A stretch of 64,000 nucleotides of DNA. Origin: Mycobacterium sp. E787 (GTDB taxonomy: Bacteria > Actinomycetota > Actinomycetes > Mycobacteriales > Mycobacteriaceae). The position numbers and the translations under genes were made by a program. The notes under the pieces were generated by a model. That model did not search any database, was not told the DNA's origin, and saw nothing but the letters and a program-made list of their open reading frames with translations. Position 1 is the first letter of the stretch. Each line of letters begins with the position of its first letter. Shown in pieces: positions 17,609 to 26,983 of this stretch. The DNA lies in NCBI RefSeq assembly GCF_001668725.1, contig NZ_LZKL01000033.1, positions 62,001-126,000 of the forward strand. The letters run 5' to 3'.

Positions 17609-19093
17609 TCAGAGCGGGCGCAGGACGATCGGCATGCCGTCCTTGGGCACCGGCATGCCGCCGTAGTCCCACTCCGCCCGGTATCCCGGGTGCGGCAACT
17701 CCAGCCGATACCGGCGCAGCAGGCGGTGCAGGATCGTCTTGATCTCCAACTGGCCGAACACCATCCCGATGCACTTGTGGGCGCCGCCGCCGAACGGGGC
17801 GAACGCGTAGCGGTGCCGCTTGTGCTCGTTGCGCGGCTCGGTGAACCGCTCCGGGTCGAACCGCAGCGGGTCCGTCCAGAGTTCCGGCAGCCGGTGGTTC
17901 ATCCCGGGATACGCGATGACGTTCGTGCCCTTGGGGATGTAGTAGCCCAGCAGGTCCGTGTCACGAACCGTCTGCCGCATGGCCCACTGCACCGGCGTCA
18001 CCAGCCGGATCGACTCGTTCATCACCAAGTCCAGCGACTCCAGCTTCTCCAGCGAGTCGATGTCGAGCGGCCCGTCGCCGATGAGGCGGTCCGACTCGTC
18101 GCGGCAGCGTTCCTGCCACTCCGGGTGGGCGGCAAGCTGGTAGATCATCGTCGTCGCGGTCGACGTCGACGTGTCGTGCGCCGCCATCATCAAAAAGATC
18201 ATGTGGTTGACGATGTCCTCGTCGGAGAACTTGTTGCCGTCCTCGTCCTCGGTTTCGCACAACACCGACAGCAGGTCGTTGCCGTTCTTGCCGCGCTGCT
18301 CCTTGACCCGCTCGCGGAAGTAGTTCTCCAGCAGTTCGCGCGCCTTGAGGCCACGCCACCAGGTGAACGGCGGCACGGGGGTCCGGATGATCGCGTTGCC
18401 GGCGCGGGTGGTGATCGCGAAAGCCCGGTTCACCTTGGTCACCAGCTCGCGGTCGGTGCCCGGCTCGTGGCCCATGAACACCATCGACGCGATGTCGAGG
18501 GTCAACTCCTTCATCGCCGGATAGAGAAGGAAGCGCGCGTCGTTGACCACCCAGTCGTCGGCGACGGTCCGCGAGACCACCTTGTCCATCTGTTCGACGT
18601 AGGAGACCAGCCGGGACCGGACGAACGCCTCCTGCATGATCCGCCGGTGGAACATGTGCTCTTCGAAGTCCAGCAGCATCAGGCCGCGGTGGAAGAACGG
18701 CCCGATCACCGGGACCCAGCCCTGCTGCGAGTAGTCCTTGTTGCGGTTGGAGTAGATGACCTGCGCGGCGTCCGGGCCCAGCGCGGCGACGCCCGGCAGC
18801 ACGGGCGAGTCACCGAACACGACCGGGCCCTTGGTCTGGTAGAGGAACAACAGGTAGTCCGGTCCGCCGCGCAGCATCTCGATGATGTGCCCCAGGACCG
18901 GCAGCCCGGCGTCACCGAGGACCGGCTTGAGCCCGCTGCCCGCCGGCGGGTCGGCGAGCTTGTGCTCGGGGAATTGCGTGTTCAGCAGCCGGCGTTCGAC
19001 CAGCCTCATGCCGGGAAAGTTGTTGAACGACGGCGTCAGCCGGCGCCGCGCCTGGTCGAGCAGGTAGTGCGGGGTGCTGATGGTGGCGGCCAT
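17609..19093 (-). CDS. cyp136: Cytochrome P450 CYP136
   Basis: A 494-residue P450. The oxygen-binding I-helix has AAHDTSTST, the K-helix ExxR is ESIR, and the heme-ligand loop is FAPFGGGAHKCIG with Cys441. It would hydroxylate a lipophilic substrate using ferredoxin-supplied electrons; the natural substrate is not known to me. It is divergent from a TetR gene with a perfect 9-4-9 inverted repeat between them, and the TetR is followed by an SDR, an order also found in M. tuberculosis Rv3057c-Rv3059. Confidence 0.93.
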   Translation of the reverse strand: MAATISTPHYLLDQARRRLTPSFNNFPGMRLVERRLLNTQFPEHKLADPPAGSGLKPVLGDAGLPVLGHIIEMLRGGPDYLLFLYQTKGPVVFGDSPVLPGVAALGPDAAQVIYSNRNKDYSQQGWVPVIGPFFHRGLMLLDFEEHMFHRRIMQEAFVRSRLVSYVEQMDKVVSRTVADDWVVNDARFLLYPAMKELTLDIASMVFMGHEPGTDRELVTKVNRAFAITTRAGNAIIRTPVPPFTWWRGLKARELLENYFRERVKEQRGKNGNDLLSVLCETEDEDGNKFSDEDIVNHMIFLMMAAHDTSTSTATTMIYQLAAHPEWQERCRDESDRLIGDGPLDIDSLEKLESLDLVMNESIRLVTPVQWAMRQTVRDTDLLGYYIPKGTNVIAYPGMNHRLPELWTDPLRFDPERFTEPRNEHKRHRYAFAPFGGGAHKCIGMVFGQLEIKTILHRLLRRYRLELPHPGYRAEWDYGGMPVPKDGMPIVLRPL

Positions 19094-19165
19094 GAGGCTC
19101 CTTTGCGCTCCTGTGCAAGCCCGGGGGACGGGTGACAGCGGTCACTGATCCACATCCTTCGGGAA

Positions 19166-19187
19166 AAACTTGACGGCTGTCAAGTTT
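19166..19187. promoter_or_regulatory. TetR-type operator between cyp136 and tetR
   Basis: AAACTTGAC-GGCT-GTCAAGTTT is a perfect inverted repeat, 73 bases from the cyp136 start and 34 bases from the chosen TetR start. The divergent arrangement makes the adjacent TetR the likely binder of both promoters. Confidence 0.65.
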
Positions 19188-19220
19188 GCTTTTCCGACGG
19201 CGTGGTGCAAGGTCGTGGGG

Positions 19221-19865
19221 GTGAGCAGTCACGCCGCCGACGCGCCGGGCGAACCCGCGACGCGCCGGCGCGGCGACAAGCACCGGCAGGCGATCATGCA
19301 GGCGGTGCGCGAGCTGTTGCAGGAGAAACCGTTCGCGGAGCTGTCCGTCAGCACCATCAGCGAGCGGGCGGGCGTCGCGCGATCCGGCTTCTACTTCTAC
19401 TTCGACTCCAAGTACTCCGTGCTGGCCCAGATCGTGGCCGACGCGACCGAGGAACTCGAGGAGCTGACGCAGTATTTCGCCCCCCGCCAGCCGGGGGAGT
19501 CGCCGGAGCAGTTCGCCAAGCGGATGGTCCGCAGCGCCGCGGCGGTTTACGCCCACAACGACCCGGTGATGACGGCCTGCAACGTGTCCCGCTACACCGA
19601 CATCGAGATCCGCGACATTCTGGAGCGGCAGTTCGAGGTGGTGCTCCGCCAGATCGCGGCGGTGGTCGAGGCCGAGATGACAGCCGGCACCGCCAACCCG
19701 ATCAGCGACGACATCCCCACCCTGGTGCGCACCCTGGCGGGCACCACGTCCTTGATGCTCACGGGTGACTCCATCCTGGTCGGTCCCGAAGACGACCCGG
19801 AGCGCCGGGTCCGCGTGCTCGAGCAACTGTGGCTGCATTCGCTCTGGGGTGGCGGCCACAGCTGA
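19221..19865 (+). CDS. TetR-family regulator of the cyp136 locus
   Basis: About 214 residues from the GTG at 19221. An in-frame TTG at 19170 lies inside the operator and is an unlikely start. The N-terminal helix-turn-helix is clear (AELSVSTISERAGVARSGFYFYF), followed by an all-helical ligand-binding domain. It probably represses cyp136 and itself through the 19166-19187 repeat and may also affect the SDR gene 18 bases downstream, which reads in the same direction. It corresponds by position to Rv3058c. Confidence 0.88.
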   Translation: MSSHAADAPGEPATRRRGDKHRQAIMQAVRELLQEKPFAELSVSTISERAGVARSGFYFYFDSKYSVLAQIVADATEELEELTQYFAPRQPGESPEQFAKRMVRSAAAVYAHNDPVMTACNVSRYTDIEIRDILERQFEVVLRQIAAVVEAEMTAGTANPISDDIPTLVRTLAGTTSLMLTGDSILVGPEDDPERRVRVLEQLWLHSLWGGGHS

Positions 19866-19883
19866 CGCGGTAGGGTCACGGCC

Positions 19884-20786
19884 ATGGCGGGGAAGGCGGC
19901 TGAGCGGTACTTCGAGGGAAAGCGTTGCCTGGTCACCGGGGCGGCCAGCGGCATCGGCCGCGCGACCGCCCTGCGGTTGGCGGCGCAGGGCGCCGAGCTC
20001 TTTTTGACCGACCGCAACGCGGACGGCCTCGAGCTGACCGTGGCCGACGCCCGCGCCCTCGGCGCACGGGTGCCCGTGCACCGCACGCTCGACATCTCCG
20101 ACTACCACCAGGTGGCGGCGTTCGCCTCCGACATCCACGCCGGGCATCCGAGCATGGACGTCGTGCTGAACATCGCCGGCGTATCGGCGTGGGGCACCGT
20201 AGACCGGCTGACCCACGAGCAGTGGAGCAAGATGATCGCGATCAACCTGATGGGTCCGATCCACGTCATCGAGACGTTCGTCCCGCCGATGGTGGCCGCC
20301 GGGCGGGGCGGGCGTCTGGTCAACGTGTCGTCGGCGGCCGGGCTGGTCGCGTTGCCGTGGCACGCCGCCTACAGCGCAAGCAAATTCGGGCTGCGTGGCC
20401 TGTCCGAGGTGCTGCGCTTCGACCTGGCCCGCCAGGGCATCGGGGTGTCGGTCGTGGTGCCGGGCGCGGTGCGGACGCCGCTGGTCGACACCGTCGAGAT
20501 CGCGGGCGTCGACCGCCAGGACCCCGGCGTCGCGCGCTGGGTGGACCGCTTCAGCGGCCACGCCGTGTCGCCGGAGCGGGCGGCCGAGAAGATCCTGTCC
20601 GGGGTGGCAAAGAACCGGTACCTCATCTACACGTCGCCGGACATCCGCGCGCTGTACGCGTTCAAGCGGCTGGCCTGGTGGCCCTACAGCGTGGCGATGC
20701 GTCAGGTCAACGTCATCTTCACGCGCGCGCTGCGCCCCGCCCCGGTGTCATCCCGGCATGGCCAGCTCGAGTCGCACCCCGAGTAG
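19884..20786 (+). CDS. Short-chain dehydrogenase (Rv3057c-like)
   Basis: A 300-residue SDR with TGAASGIG at about 18-25, a VLNIAG segment in place of NNAG, a catalytic Ser in VNVSSAAG and YSASK in the active site. The roughly 40 residues beyond the Rossmann core (ALYAFKRLAWWPYSVAMRQVN) are amphipathic to hydrophobic and may touch the membrane. It lies 18 bases after the TetR gene. Its last 39 bases overlap the end of the convergent polymerase gene. Substrate unknown, probably lipid-like given the P450 neighbour. Confidence 0.88.
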   Translation: MAGKAAERYFEGKRCLVTGAASGIGRATALRLAAQGAELFLTDRNADGLELTVADARALGARVPVHRTLDISDYHQVAAFASDIHAGHPSMDVVLNIAGVSAWGTVDRLTHEQWSKMIAINLMGPIHVIETFVPPMVAAGRGGRLVNVSSAAGLVALPWHAAYSASKFGLRGLSEVLRFDLARQGIGVSVVVPGAVRTPLVDTVEIAGVDRQDPGVARWVDRFSGHAVSPERAAEKILSGVAKNRYLIYTSPDIRALYAFKRLAWWPYSVAMRQVNVIFTRALRPAPVSSRHGQLESHPE

Positions 20787-21779
20787 CCGCACCGGGCGGT
20801 CCAGCTCGAAGAGGTCCAGGACGCGCAGGGCGGCGTCGACGATCTCGTGCGCGTCGGTGGTGGGCGCGGGCAGCTTGCGTATCTTGGTGCGGGTGTAGAA
20901 CGTCGCGGTCCGCACGGTGACGGCGACGCGGGTGACGATCCGCCCCCCGGCCAGCACGTCGTCCAGCGCTTGGCGCGCCAATTCCGTTACCGCCGAATCC
21001 ATCTCGGCCCGATCGGTGAGGTCGCGCGGGAAGGTGACGACGTGGCTGCGCGAGCGCGGGATCCAGGGTTCGGCGCTGACGTCGGCGTCCCCGCCGCCCT
21101 TGGCCAGCAGCAGCAGCCACAGGCCGGTGCGCGGCCCGAAGGTGGACGTCAGCAGCTCCGCGTCGGCGTGCGCAAGTTCCCGCACCGTGGTGATGCCAAG
21201 GGCCGCAAGCTTTTTCGCCGTCTTGGGGCCCACGCCCCACAGCGCGTCGACCGGCCGGTCCGCCATCACCGTCATCCAGTTGGCATCGGTGAGGGCGAAG
21301 ACGCCGGCCGGTTTGGCGAAGCCGGTGGCGACCTTGGCGCGCTGCTTGTTGTCGCTGATGCCGACCGAGCAGGACAGCCCCGTTTCCGACGAGACGACCG
21401 TCCGGATCTGCTCGGCGACCTCGATGGGGTCGTGGTCCGACACGGCCACGTAGGCCTCGTCCCAGCCCCACACCTCGACCGGGTGGCCCAGGTCGCGCAA
21501 CAAACCCATCACCTCGTCGGAGGCCGCGTCGTAGGCCGCCGGATCCGACGGCAGGAACGTGGCCTCGGGGCAGCGGCGGGCGGCGGTGCGCAACGGCATG
21601 CCCGCATGCACACCGAACTCGCGGGCCTCGTAGGAGGCGCACGTGACCACCTTGCGCGGTTCGGCCGGGTCGCCGCTGCCACCGACGATCACCGGCAGCC
21701 CGGCCAAATCCGGATGGCGACGCAGCTCGACGGACGCCAGGAACTGGTCCAGGTCCACGTGCAGGATCCAGCCCGTCAT
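20748..21779 (-). CDS. dinB2: DNA polymerase IV, Y-family
   Basis: About 343 residues from ATG 21779, which overlaps the TetR stop (ATGA), implying coupled translation; an ATG 33 bases upstream is less likely. ILHVDLDQFLASVE near the N-terminus carries the first catalytic Asp, and VWGWDEAYVAV carries the second acidic pair; a helix-hairpin-helix (LWGVGPKTAKKLAALG) and a little-finger domain follow. The C-terminus ends without a clear beta-clamp motif. It performs translesion or low-fidelity synthesis. No LexA box was noticed near it. Corresponds to Rv3056. Confidence 0.93.
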   Translation of the reverse strand: MTGWILHVDLDQFLASVELRRHPDLAGLPVIVGGSGDPAEPRKVVTCASYEAREFGVHAGMPLRTAARRCPEATFLPSDPAAYDAASDEVMGLLRDLGHPVEVWGWDEAYVAVSDHDPIEVAEQIRTVVSSETGLSCSVGISDNKQRAKVATGFAKPAGVFALTDANWMTVMADRPVDALWGVGPKTAKKLAALGITTVRELAHADAELLTSTFGPRTGLWLLLLAKGGGDADVSAEPWIPRSRSHVVTFPRDLTDRAEMDSAVTELARQALDDVLAGGRIVTRVAVTVRTATFYTRTKIRKLPAPTTDAHEIVDAALRVLDLFELDRPVRLLGVRLELAMPG

Positions 21780-22378
21780 CGCCCGCACAGCTTGCGCGCC
21801 AGGCATTCCCACGCGTCGCCCAGCGTCTCGAGAGTGTGGCCGCCTTCGGCCAGTCGATGCTCCACGTAATCCGGGTCGAGCAGGGCCAGCAGCGCGTCGG
21901 TCTGGACGCCCAGATTGCCGGTGGTGTGCGCCGAGGCCAGCAACAGTCGCACGTGGGTGCGCAGGACCGTGGCCGGTGCGTTGTAGCGATTGCGGGGGTC
22001 GCGGTTGGCCTCCGACAGCAGCGCATGGTGGGTGTGCACAAACCGGATCCGCTCCCGCCCGAACGCCACCAGGCGATCGATGGGCGGCGCATCGGGTCCC
22101 AGGGGCGGGGGACCGAAGAGGAAAGCCTGCTGGCTGGCCCGTTCGTCCTCGTCGAGCAGCACCATCATCAGGCCGGCCCGGCTGCCGAACCGGCGGAACA
22201 GGGTGCCCTTGCCGACGCCCGCGGCCGCGGCGACGTCGTCCATGGTGATGGCGTCGGCGCCGCGCTCGGCGACCAGGGCGCGGGCGGCCTCGAGCAACAG
22301 GGCGCGGTTGCGCGCCGCATCGCCCCGCTCCTGGTGCGCGGACACGGGCAACTCGCCCAACGGCTCGACGGCTCTCAC
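21776..22378 (-). CDS. TetR-family regulator (Rv3055-like)
   Basis: 200 residues with an N-terminal helix-turn-helix (AITMDDVAAAAGVGKGTLFRRFGSRAGLM) and a C-terminal domain containing the ALLSEANRDPRNRYNAPA segment. It precedes and overlaps dinB2 by four bases and is divergent from the FMN reductase gene. An imperfect palindrome (CGGACT-AG-AGTCCG) lies in the shared 69-base gap and is its likely target. Tight coupling to a DNA polymerase gene is conserved in M. tuberculosis. Confidence 0.88.
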   Translation of the reverse strand: MRAVEPLGELPVSAHQERGDAARNRALLLEAARALVAERGADAITMDDVAAAAGVGKGTLFRRFGSRAGLMMVLLDEDERASQQAFLFGPPPLGPDAPPIDRLVAFGRERIRFVHTHHALLSEANRDPRNRYNAPATVLRTHVRLLLASAHTTGNLGVQTDALLALLDPDYVEHRLAEGGHTLETLGDAWECLARKLCGR

Positions 22379-22407
22379 TCCTGCACTTTAACGCCGCCGG
22401 AATAAAA

Positions 22408-22421
22408 CGGACTAGAGTCCG
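22408..22421. promoter_or_regulatory. Candidate TetR operator
   Basis: CGGACT-AG-AGTCCG, a 6-2-6 inverted repeat in the divergent gap between the TetR gene (start 22378) and the FMN reductase gene (start 22448). Confidence 0.4.
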
Positions 22422-22447
22422 GTTGGGGCATGCGAGAATGAGGACCT

Positions 22448-23026
22448 ATGACCGAAGGGAACGAAACAGTGGCAGACACCAAAGTCTTGGCGTTAGTCGG
22501 CAGCTTGCGGGCGGCGTCGATCAACCGCCAGATCGCCGAGTTGGCCGGGTCCGTCGCCCCGGACGGCGTCACCGTCACGATTTTCGAAGGGCTGCATGAG
22601 CTGCCGTTCTACAACGAAGAGATCGACGACGCGATGACCGCCGACGCCTCGCCGCTGACCCCGGTGGTTGCGCTGCGCGCCGCGGCGGCCGACGCCGACG
22701 CCGCCCTGGTGGTCACGCCGGAGTACAACGGCAGCATTCCGGCGGTCATCAAGAACGCGATCGACTGGCTGTCCCGCCCATTTGGGGACAGCGCGCTGAA
22801 GGGCAAGCCGCTGGCCGTCATCGGGGGTTCCTTCGGGCAGTACGGCGGGGTTTGGGCGCACGACGAGACCCGCAAGTCGTTCGGGATCGCGGGCGCTCGC
22901 GTGGTCGAGGCGATCAAGCTGTCGGTGCCGTTCAAGACGCTCGACGGTCGGGCGCCCGCCGAACACCCCGAGCTGACGGCGAACGTGCGCGACGTTCTGG
23001 GCAAGCTCGCCGCGGAAGTGGGCTGA
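22448..23026 (+). CDS. NADPH-dependent FMN reductase/quinone reductase
   Basis: A 192-residue flavodoxin-like protein. The FMN phosphate loop is GSLRAASINRQ near residue 18, and TPEYNGSIPAVIKNAIDW is the family signature. It reduces quinones, azo compounds or chromate-type electrophiles with NAD(P)H in the cytosol. A GTG seven codons downstream could be an alternative start. The divergent TetR may induce it in response to a reactive compound. Corresponds to Rv3054c. Confidence 0.9.
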   Translation: MTEGNETVADTKVLALVGSLRAASINRQIAELAGSVAPDGVTVTIFEGLHELPFYNEEIDDAMTADASPLTPVVALRAAAADADAALVVTPEYNGSIPAVIKNAIDWLSRPFGDSALKGKPLAVIGGSFGQYGGVWAHDETRKSFGIAGARVVEAIKLSVPFKTLDGRAPAEHPELTANVRDVLGKLAAEVG

Positions 23027-23524
23027 CTCCGGCGATAGCCGGCAAGCCGCTCGCCGCCCACGTTCCGGTCACCGGGCCGCTTTGCTGGCGGTCGGCCGGA
23101 GGGCGGCGCGGCCGGCCGGTCGCTTCCGGCCTTGTCGGTGGCCGCTGTTATACCGGTGGGCATGGGCATCCCTGACCTCGATGTGATCTGCGACACGCCG
23201 GGCGCGTGTCGTGTCGAGGCCTTACGACCAGGGAATTTCAAAATTGTTATTCAGAACATCTTGTATCTGGACAACTTGTCGGCCACTAGGTGTAGTGTTT
23301 CGAGCACCGGCAGATCCCAGGCTCCCCAGGCCGGCCGGGCTTGGGGGACCTCCCCTAATCGGCTTGAAGACGTCGAAGGCAGCGCCTTCGGCTCCCAGGG
23401 CCGCTCGACGGGAATCTCGGAGTCTGGCGGGCCGCTGAACACCAGTGAAGACGCAGTTTGTTGCAGTACCCCAGCAGTTGCCAGTCCGTGACACGTTCCC
23501 ATCTTCCGCAAAGGAGCGGCATCC
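23027..23524 (+). promoter_or_regulatory. 498-base upstream region of nrdHIE
   Basis: No credible gene is seen here. The first 150 bases are GC-rich with inverted repeats after the FMN reductase gene. From 23230 an AT-richer stretch holds two NrdR-box-like sites. From 23300 to 23520 there is a long probable leader with a small hairpin (CGAAGGC-AGC-GCCTTCG near 23370). I saw no B12-box or other riboswitch signature. Confidence 0.5.
23251..23298 (+). promoter_or_regulatory. Paired NrdR-box-like sites before nrdHIE
   Basis: TCAGAACATCTTGTAT (23251-23266) and CCACTAGGTGTAGTGT (23283-23298) match the NrdR consensus ACACWATATATWGTGT at 11 and 12 of 16 positions by my count. They start 32 bases apart, three helical turns, as expected for paired NrdR sites. 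The same spacing recurs before nrdF2. Confidence 0.55.
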
Positions 23525-23764
23525 ATGACCATCACCGTCTACACCAAGCCGGCATGCGTGCAGTGCAGCGCCACCTTCAAGGCCCTGGACAAGCAGGGCC
23601 TCGCCTACCAGAAGGTCGACATCTCGCTGGACGCAGAGTCGCGGGACTACGTGATGGCGCTGGGCTACCTGCAGGCACCCGTGGTGGTCGCCGGCAACGA
23701 CCACTGGTCGGGTTTCCGGCCCGACCGCATCAAGGCGCTCGCGGGGTCGGCGCTCAGCGCCTGA
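23525..23764 (+). CDS. nrdH: NrdH glutaredoxin-like redox protein
   Basis: 79 residues with the redox motif C11-V-Q-C14 directly after KPA and a C-terminal WSGFRPDRI that fits the NrdH thioredoxin-reductase-interacting surface. It delivers electrons from thioredoxin reductase to the NrdE subunit. AAAGGAG precedes the ATG. First gene of nrdH-nrdI-nrdE. Confidence 0.97.
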   Translation: MTITVYTKPACVQCSATFKALDKQGLAYQKVDISLDAESRDYVMALGYLQAPVVVAGNDHWSGFRPDRIKALAGSALSA

Positions 23765-23798
23765 GCAGCAGCGGTAGACGTCAGGTAAGGAGGTTGCG

Positions 23799-24245
23799 GT
23801 GCAGTCGCGCAACCTGGTCTATTTCTCCTCCGTGTCGGAGAACACCCACCGCTTCGTCCAGAAGCTCGGTGTTCCCGCCACGCGGATACCGCTGCACGGG
23901 CGCATCGAGGTCGACGAGCCCTACGTCCTGATCGTTCCGACCTACGGCGGCGGCCGGGCCACACCGGACCTCAACGCGGGGGGCTACGTCCCCAAGCAGG
24001 TCATCGCTTTCTTGAACAACGAGCACAACCGGTCGTTGATCCGGGGCGTCATCGCCGCGGGCAACAACAACTTCGGGGCCGAATTCGCCTACGCGGGCAA
24101 CGTGATCTCCCGCAAGTGCGGCGTCCCCTACCTCTACCGCTTCGAACTGATGGGAACCCCGGACGACGTGGATGCCGTCCGCGCGGGCCTGGCTGAATTC
24201 TGGAAGGAACAGACGTGCCACCAACGGTCACTGCAGAGCCTGTAA
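23799..24245 (+). CDS. nrdI: NrdI flavodoxin-like activator
   Basis: 148 residues. The FMN-binding loop [11 protein letters not shown] and the loop YGGGR are typical. NrdI supplies oxidant for building the dimanganese-tyrosyl radical cofactor of NrdF. The GTG start has AAGGAGG six bases upstream. It overlaps the nrdE start by about 31 bases, indicating tight coupling. Confidence 0.96.
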   Translation: MQSRNLVYFSSVSENTHRFVQKLGVPATRIPLHGRIEVDEPYVLIVPTYGGGRATPDLNAGGYVPKQVIAFLNNEHNRSLIRGVIAAGNNNFGAEFAYAGNVISRKCGVPYLYRFELMGTPDDVDAVRAGLAEFWKEQTCHQRSLQSL

Positions 24246-26380
24246 CGTCCGGCGCGCACGCGCTGCCCGGTGAGACGGACTACCACGCGCTGAACGCGAT
24301 GCTCAACCTGTACGACGCGGACGGCAGGATTCAGTTCGACAAGGACGTTCTCGCCGCGCGGCAGTACTTCCTGCAGCACGTCAACCAGAACACCGTCTTC
24401 TTCCACAACCAGGACGAGAAGCTCGACTACCTGATCCGCGAAAACTATTACGAGCGCGAGGTTCTCGACCAGTACTCGCGCAACTTCGTCAAGTCGCTGC
24501 TGGACCGCGCCTACGCCAAGAAGTTCCGCTTCCCGACGTTCCTCGGCGCGTTCAAGTACTACACTTCCTACACGCTGAAGACGTTCGACGGGAAGCGATA
24601 CCTGGAGCGCTTCGAGGACCGGGTCGTGATGGTCGCGCTGACGCTGGCGTCCGGCGACACGGGCCTGGCCGAAAAGCTGGTCGACGAGATCATCGACGGC
24701 CGGTTCCAGCCGGCCACCCCGACCTTTCTCAACTCGGGCAAAAAGCAACGCGGAGAGCCGGTCTCGTGCTTTTTGCTTCGCATCGAGGACAACATGGAGT
24801 CGATCGGGCGATCGATCAACTCCGCGCTGCAGCTGTCCAAGCGCGGCGGGGGAGTGGCCTTGCTGCTCAGCAACATTCGCGAGCACGGCGCCCCGATCAA
24901 GAACATCGAGAACCAGTCCTCGGGCGTCATCCCCATCATGAAGCTGCTCGAGGATTCGTTCTCCTACGCCAACCAGCTGGGGGCGCGTCAGGGCGCCGGC
25001 GCGGTGTACCTGCACGCGCATCACCCCGACATCTACCGCTTCCTGGACACCAAGCGGGAGAACGCCGACGAGAAGATCCGGATCAAGACGCTTTCGCTCG
25101 GTGTCGTGATCCCCGACATCACCTTCGAGCTGGCCAAGAAGAACGAGGACATGTACCTGTTCTCGCCGTACGACGTCGAACGGGTCTACGGCGTGCCGTT
25201 CGCCGACATCTCGGTGACCGAGAAGTACTACGAGATGGTCGACGACGCGCGCATCCGCAAGACGAAGATCAAGGCGCGGGAGTTCTTCCAGACGCTGGCG
25301 GAGCTGCAGTTCGAGTCGGGTTATCCGTACATCATGTTCGAGGACACGGTGAACCGGGCCAATCCGATCGAGGGCAAGATCACGCACTCGAACCTGTGCT
25401 CGGAGATCCTGCAGGTGTCCACGCCGTCGCTGTTCAACGAGGACCTGTCGTATGCCCAAGTGGGCAAGGATATTTCGTGCAACCTGGGGTCGCTGAACAT
25501 CGCCAAGACGATGGACTCGCCGGACTTCGCCCAGACGATCGAGGTGGCGATCCGCGCCCTGACCGCGGTGAGCGACCAGACCCACATCTGGTCGGTGCCG
25601 TCAATCGAGCAGGGCAACAACGACTCCCACGCCATCGGGCTGGGGCAGATGAACCTGCACGGGTACCTGGCCCGCGAGGGTATCTTCTACGGTTCCGAGG
25701 AAGGCATCGACTTCACCAACATCTACTTCTACACGGTGCTCTACCACGCCCTGCGGGCGTCCAACCGCATCGCGATCGAACGCGGCACGCGTTTCAAGGG
25801 TTTCGAGAAGTCCAAATACGCGTCGGGGGAGTTCTTCGACAAGTACACCGAGCAGGTCTGGGAGCCGGCGACCGACAAGGTGCGCCAGCTGTTCGCCGAC
25901 GCCGAGATCCGCATCCCCACCCAGGACGACTGGAAGCGGCTGAAGGAATCGGTCCAAGCGCACGGCATCTACAACCAGAACCTGCAGGCGGTGCCGCCGA
26001 CCGGGTCGATCTCCTACATCAACCACTCGACGAGCTCGATCCACCCCATCGTGTCGAAGGTCGAGATCCGCAAGGAAGGCAAGATCGGGCGGGTCTACTA
26101 CCCGGCGCCCTACATGACCAACGACAACCTGGAGTACTACCAGGACGCCTACGAGATCGGCTACGAGAAGATCATCGACACCTACGCGGCGGCCACCCAG
26201 CACGTGGACCAGGGGCTTTCGCTGACGCTGTTCTTCAAGGACACCGCCACCACCCGCGACGTGAACAAGGCGCAGATCTACGCCTGGCGCAAGGGAATCA
26301 AGACGCTGTACTACATCCGGCTGCGGCAGATGGCGCTGGAGGGCACCGAGGTCGAGGGCTGCGTCTCCTGCATGCTGTAG
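24215..26380 (+). CDS. nrdE: Ribonucleotide reductase class Ib, large subunit
   Basis: 721 residues. The redox pair is C185 and C422, the thiyl radical Cys is C395 with E397 in SNLCSEILQ, and the flexible tail ends CVSCML with C716 and C719 for re-reduction by NrdH. It reduces ribonucleoside diphosphates together with NrdF. It lacks the long ATP-cone of class Ia enzymes. The GTG start lies within the end of nrdI. An HD-domain gene follows after 17 bases and may share the transcript. Confidence 0.97.
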   Translation: MPPTVTAEPVTSGAHALPGETDYHALNAMLNLYDADGRIQFDKDVLAARQYFLQHVNQNTVFFHNQDEKLDYLIRENYYEREVLDQYSRNFVKSLLDRAYAKKFRFPTFLGAFKYYTSYTLKTFDGKRYLERFEDRVVMVALTLASGDTGLAEKLVDEIIDGRFQPATPTFLNSGKKQRGEPVSCFLLRIEDNMESIGRSINSALQLSKRGGGVALLLSNIREHGAPIKNIENQSSGVIPIMKLLEDSFSYANQLGARQGAGAVYLHAHHPDIYRFLDTKRENADEKIRIKTLSLGVVIPDITFELAKKNEDMYLFSPYDVERVYGVPFADISVTEKYYEMVDDARIRKTKIKAREFFQTLAELQFESGYPYIMFEDTVNRANPIEGKITHSNLCSEILQVSTPSLFNEDLSYAQVGKDISCNLGSLNIAKTMDSPDFAQTIEVAIRALTAVSDQTHIWSVPSIEQGNNDSHAIGLGQMNLHGYLAREGIFYGSEEGIDFTNIYFYTVLYHALRASNRIAIERGTRFKGFEKSKYASGEFFDKYTEQVWEPATDKVRQLFADAEIRIPTQDDWKRLKESVQAHGIYNQNLQAVPPTGSISYINHSTSSIHPIVSKVEIRKEGKIGRVYYPAPYMTNDNLEYYQDAYEIGYEKIIDTYAAATQHVDQGLSLTLFFKDTATTRDVNKAQIYAWRKGIKTLYYIRLRQMALEGTEVEGCVSCML

Positions 26381-26397
26381 CGCGGCGCCGGTAGCAG

Positions 26398-26919
26398 ATG
26401 AACGCCGTCACCGCTCACCCCATCGTCGACGCTGTGCTGCGGCGCCATAGGGATGCGCTAGGTGCTGACCTGCCCGCGTATCGCAACCATGTCTATCGCG
26501 GACTGACCTACCACCAGGAACTGTCGGGCGGCCCCCTGCCCGACTGGGCCGCGCTCGCATGGGCGGTGCACGACCTGGGCATCTGGACCGCGGGCACCTT
26601 CGACTACCTGGAGCCCTCGGCCGACCTCGCGTCGGGGTTGGCCGGCGAGTTCGGCATCGGCGAAGTCGGCCACGCGCGAAGGATGATCACCGAACATCAC
26701 AAGCTGCGCGCCGTCGGCGACCCGATGAGCGAGGCGTTTCGCATTGCCGACCGCATCGACGTCAGCCGTGGTCTCCTGACCGGTTCCCTCGAGCGATCGT
26801 TCGTCAAAGGGATCGTGCGGGAATTGCCCTACCTGGGTTTTCATGCCTTCCTGGTGCGCGGCCTCACCGGCTACGCGGTCACCCACCCACGACGGCCGTT
26901 TCCGATGCTGCGATGGTGA
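26398..26919 (+). CDS. HD-domain metal-dependent phosphohydrolase-like protein
   Basis: 173 residues. HNHVYRG-type His near residue 28, the HD pair in AWAVHDLGIW near 58, and EHHKLR near residue 100 fit the metal ligands of an HD hydrolase; RIADRIDVSRG supplies a later Asp. Substrate unknown. It starts 17 bases after nrdE on the same strand, so it may take part in nucleotide metabolism, for example nucleotide hydrolysis, but this is only suggested by position. I do not recall a gene here in M. tuberculosis. Confidence 0.65.
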   Translation: MNAVTAHPIVDAVLRRHRDALGADLPAYRNHVYRGLTYHQELSGGPLPDWAALAWAVHDLGIWTAGTFDYLEPSADLASGLAGEFGIGEVGHARRMITEHHKLRAVGDPMSEAFRIADRIDVSRGLLTGSLERSFVKGIVRELPYLGFHAFLVRGLTGYAVTHPRRPFPMLRW

Positions 26920-26970
26920 ACCGCCCGGCAGCAAGAGCGCCGTCCGCCCAGGTCAGCGGGTCCTACGCGG

Positions 26971-26976
26971 TATGGT
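26971..26976 (+). promoter_or_regulatory. -10 element for a leaderless TetR transcript
   Basis: TATGGT lies 7 bases before GTG 26984, which supports that codon as both transcription and translation start. Confidence 0.4.
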
Positions 26977-26983
26977 GCTTGAT

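Noticed and set aside
19170..19220. TTG start adding 17 residues to the cyp136-linked TetR
   Set aside because: The codon lies inside the perfect operator repeat; a GTG with a normal N-terminus follows.
23027..23524. Cobalamin riboswitch before nrdHIE
   Set aside because: No B12-box or conserved core was found; paired NrdR-like sites account for regulation better.
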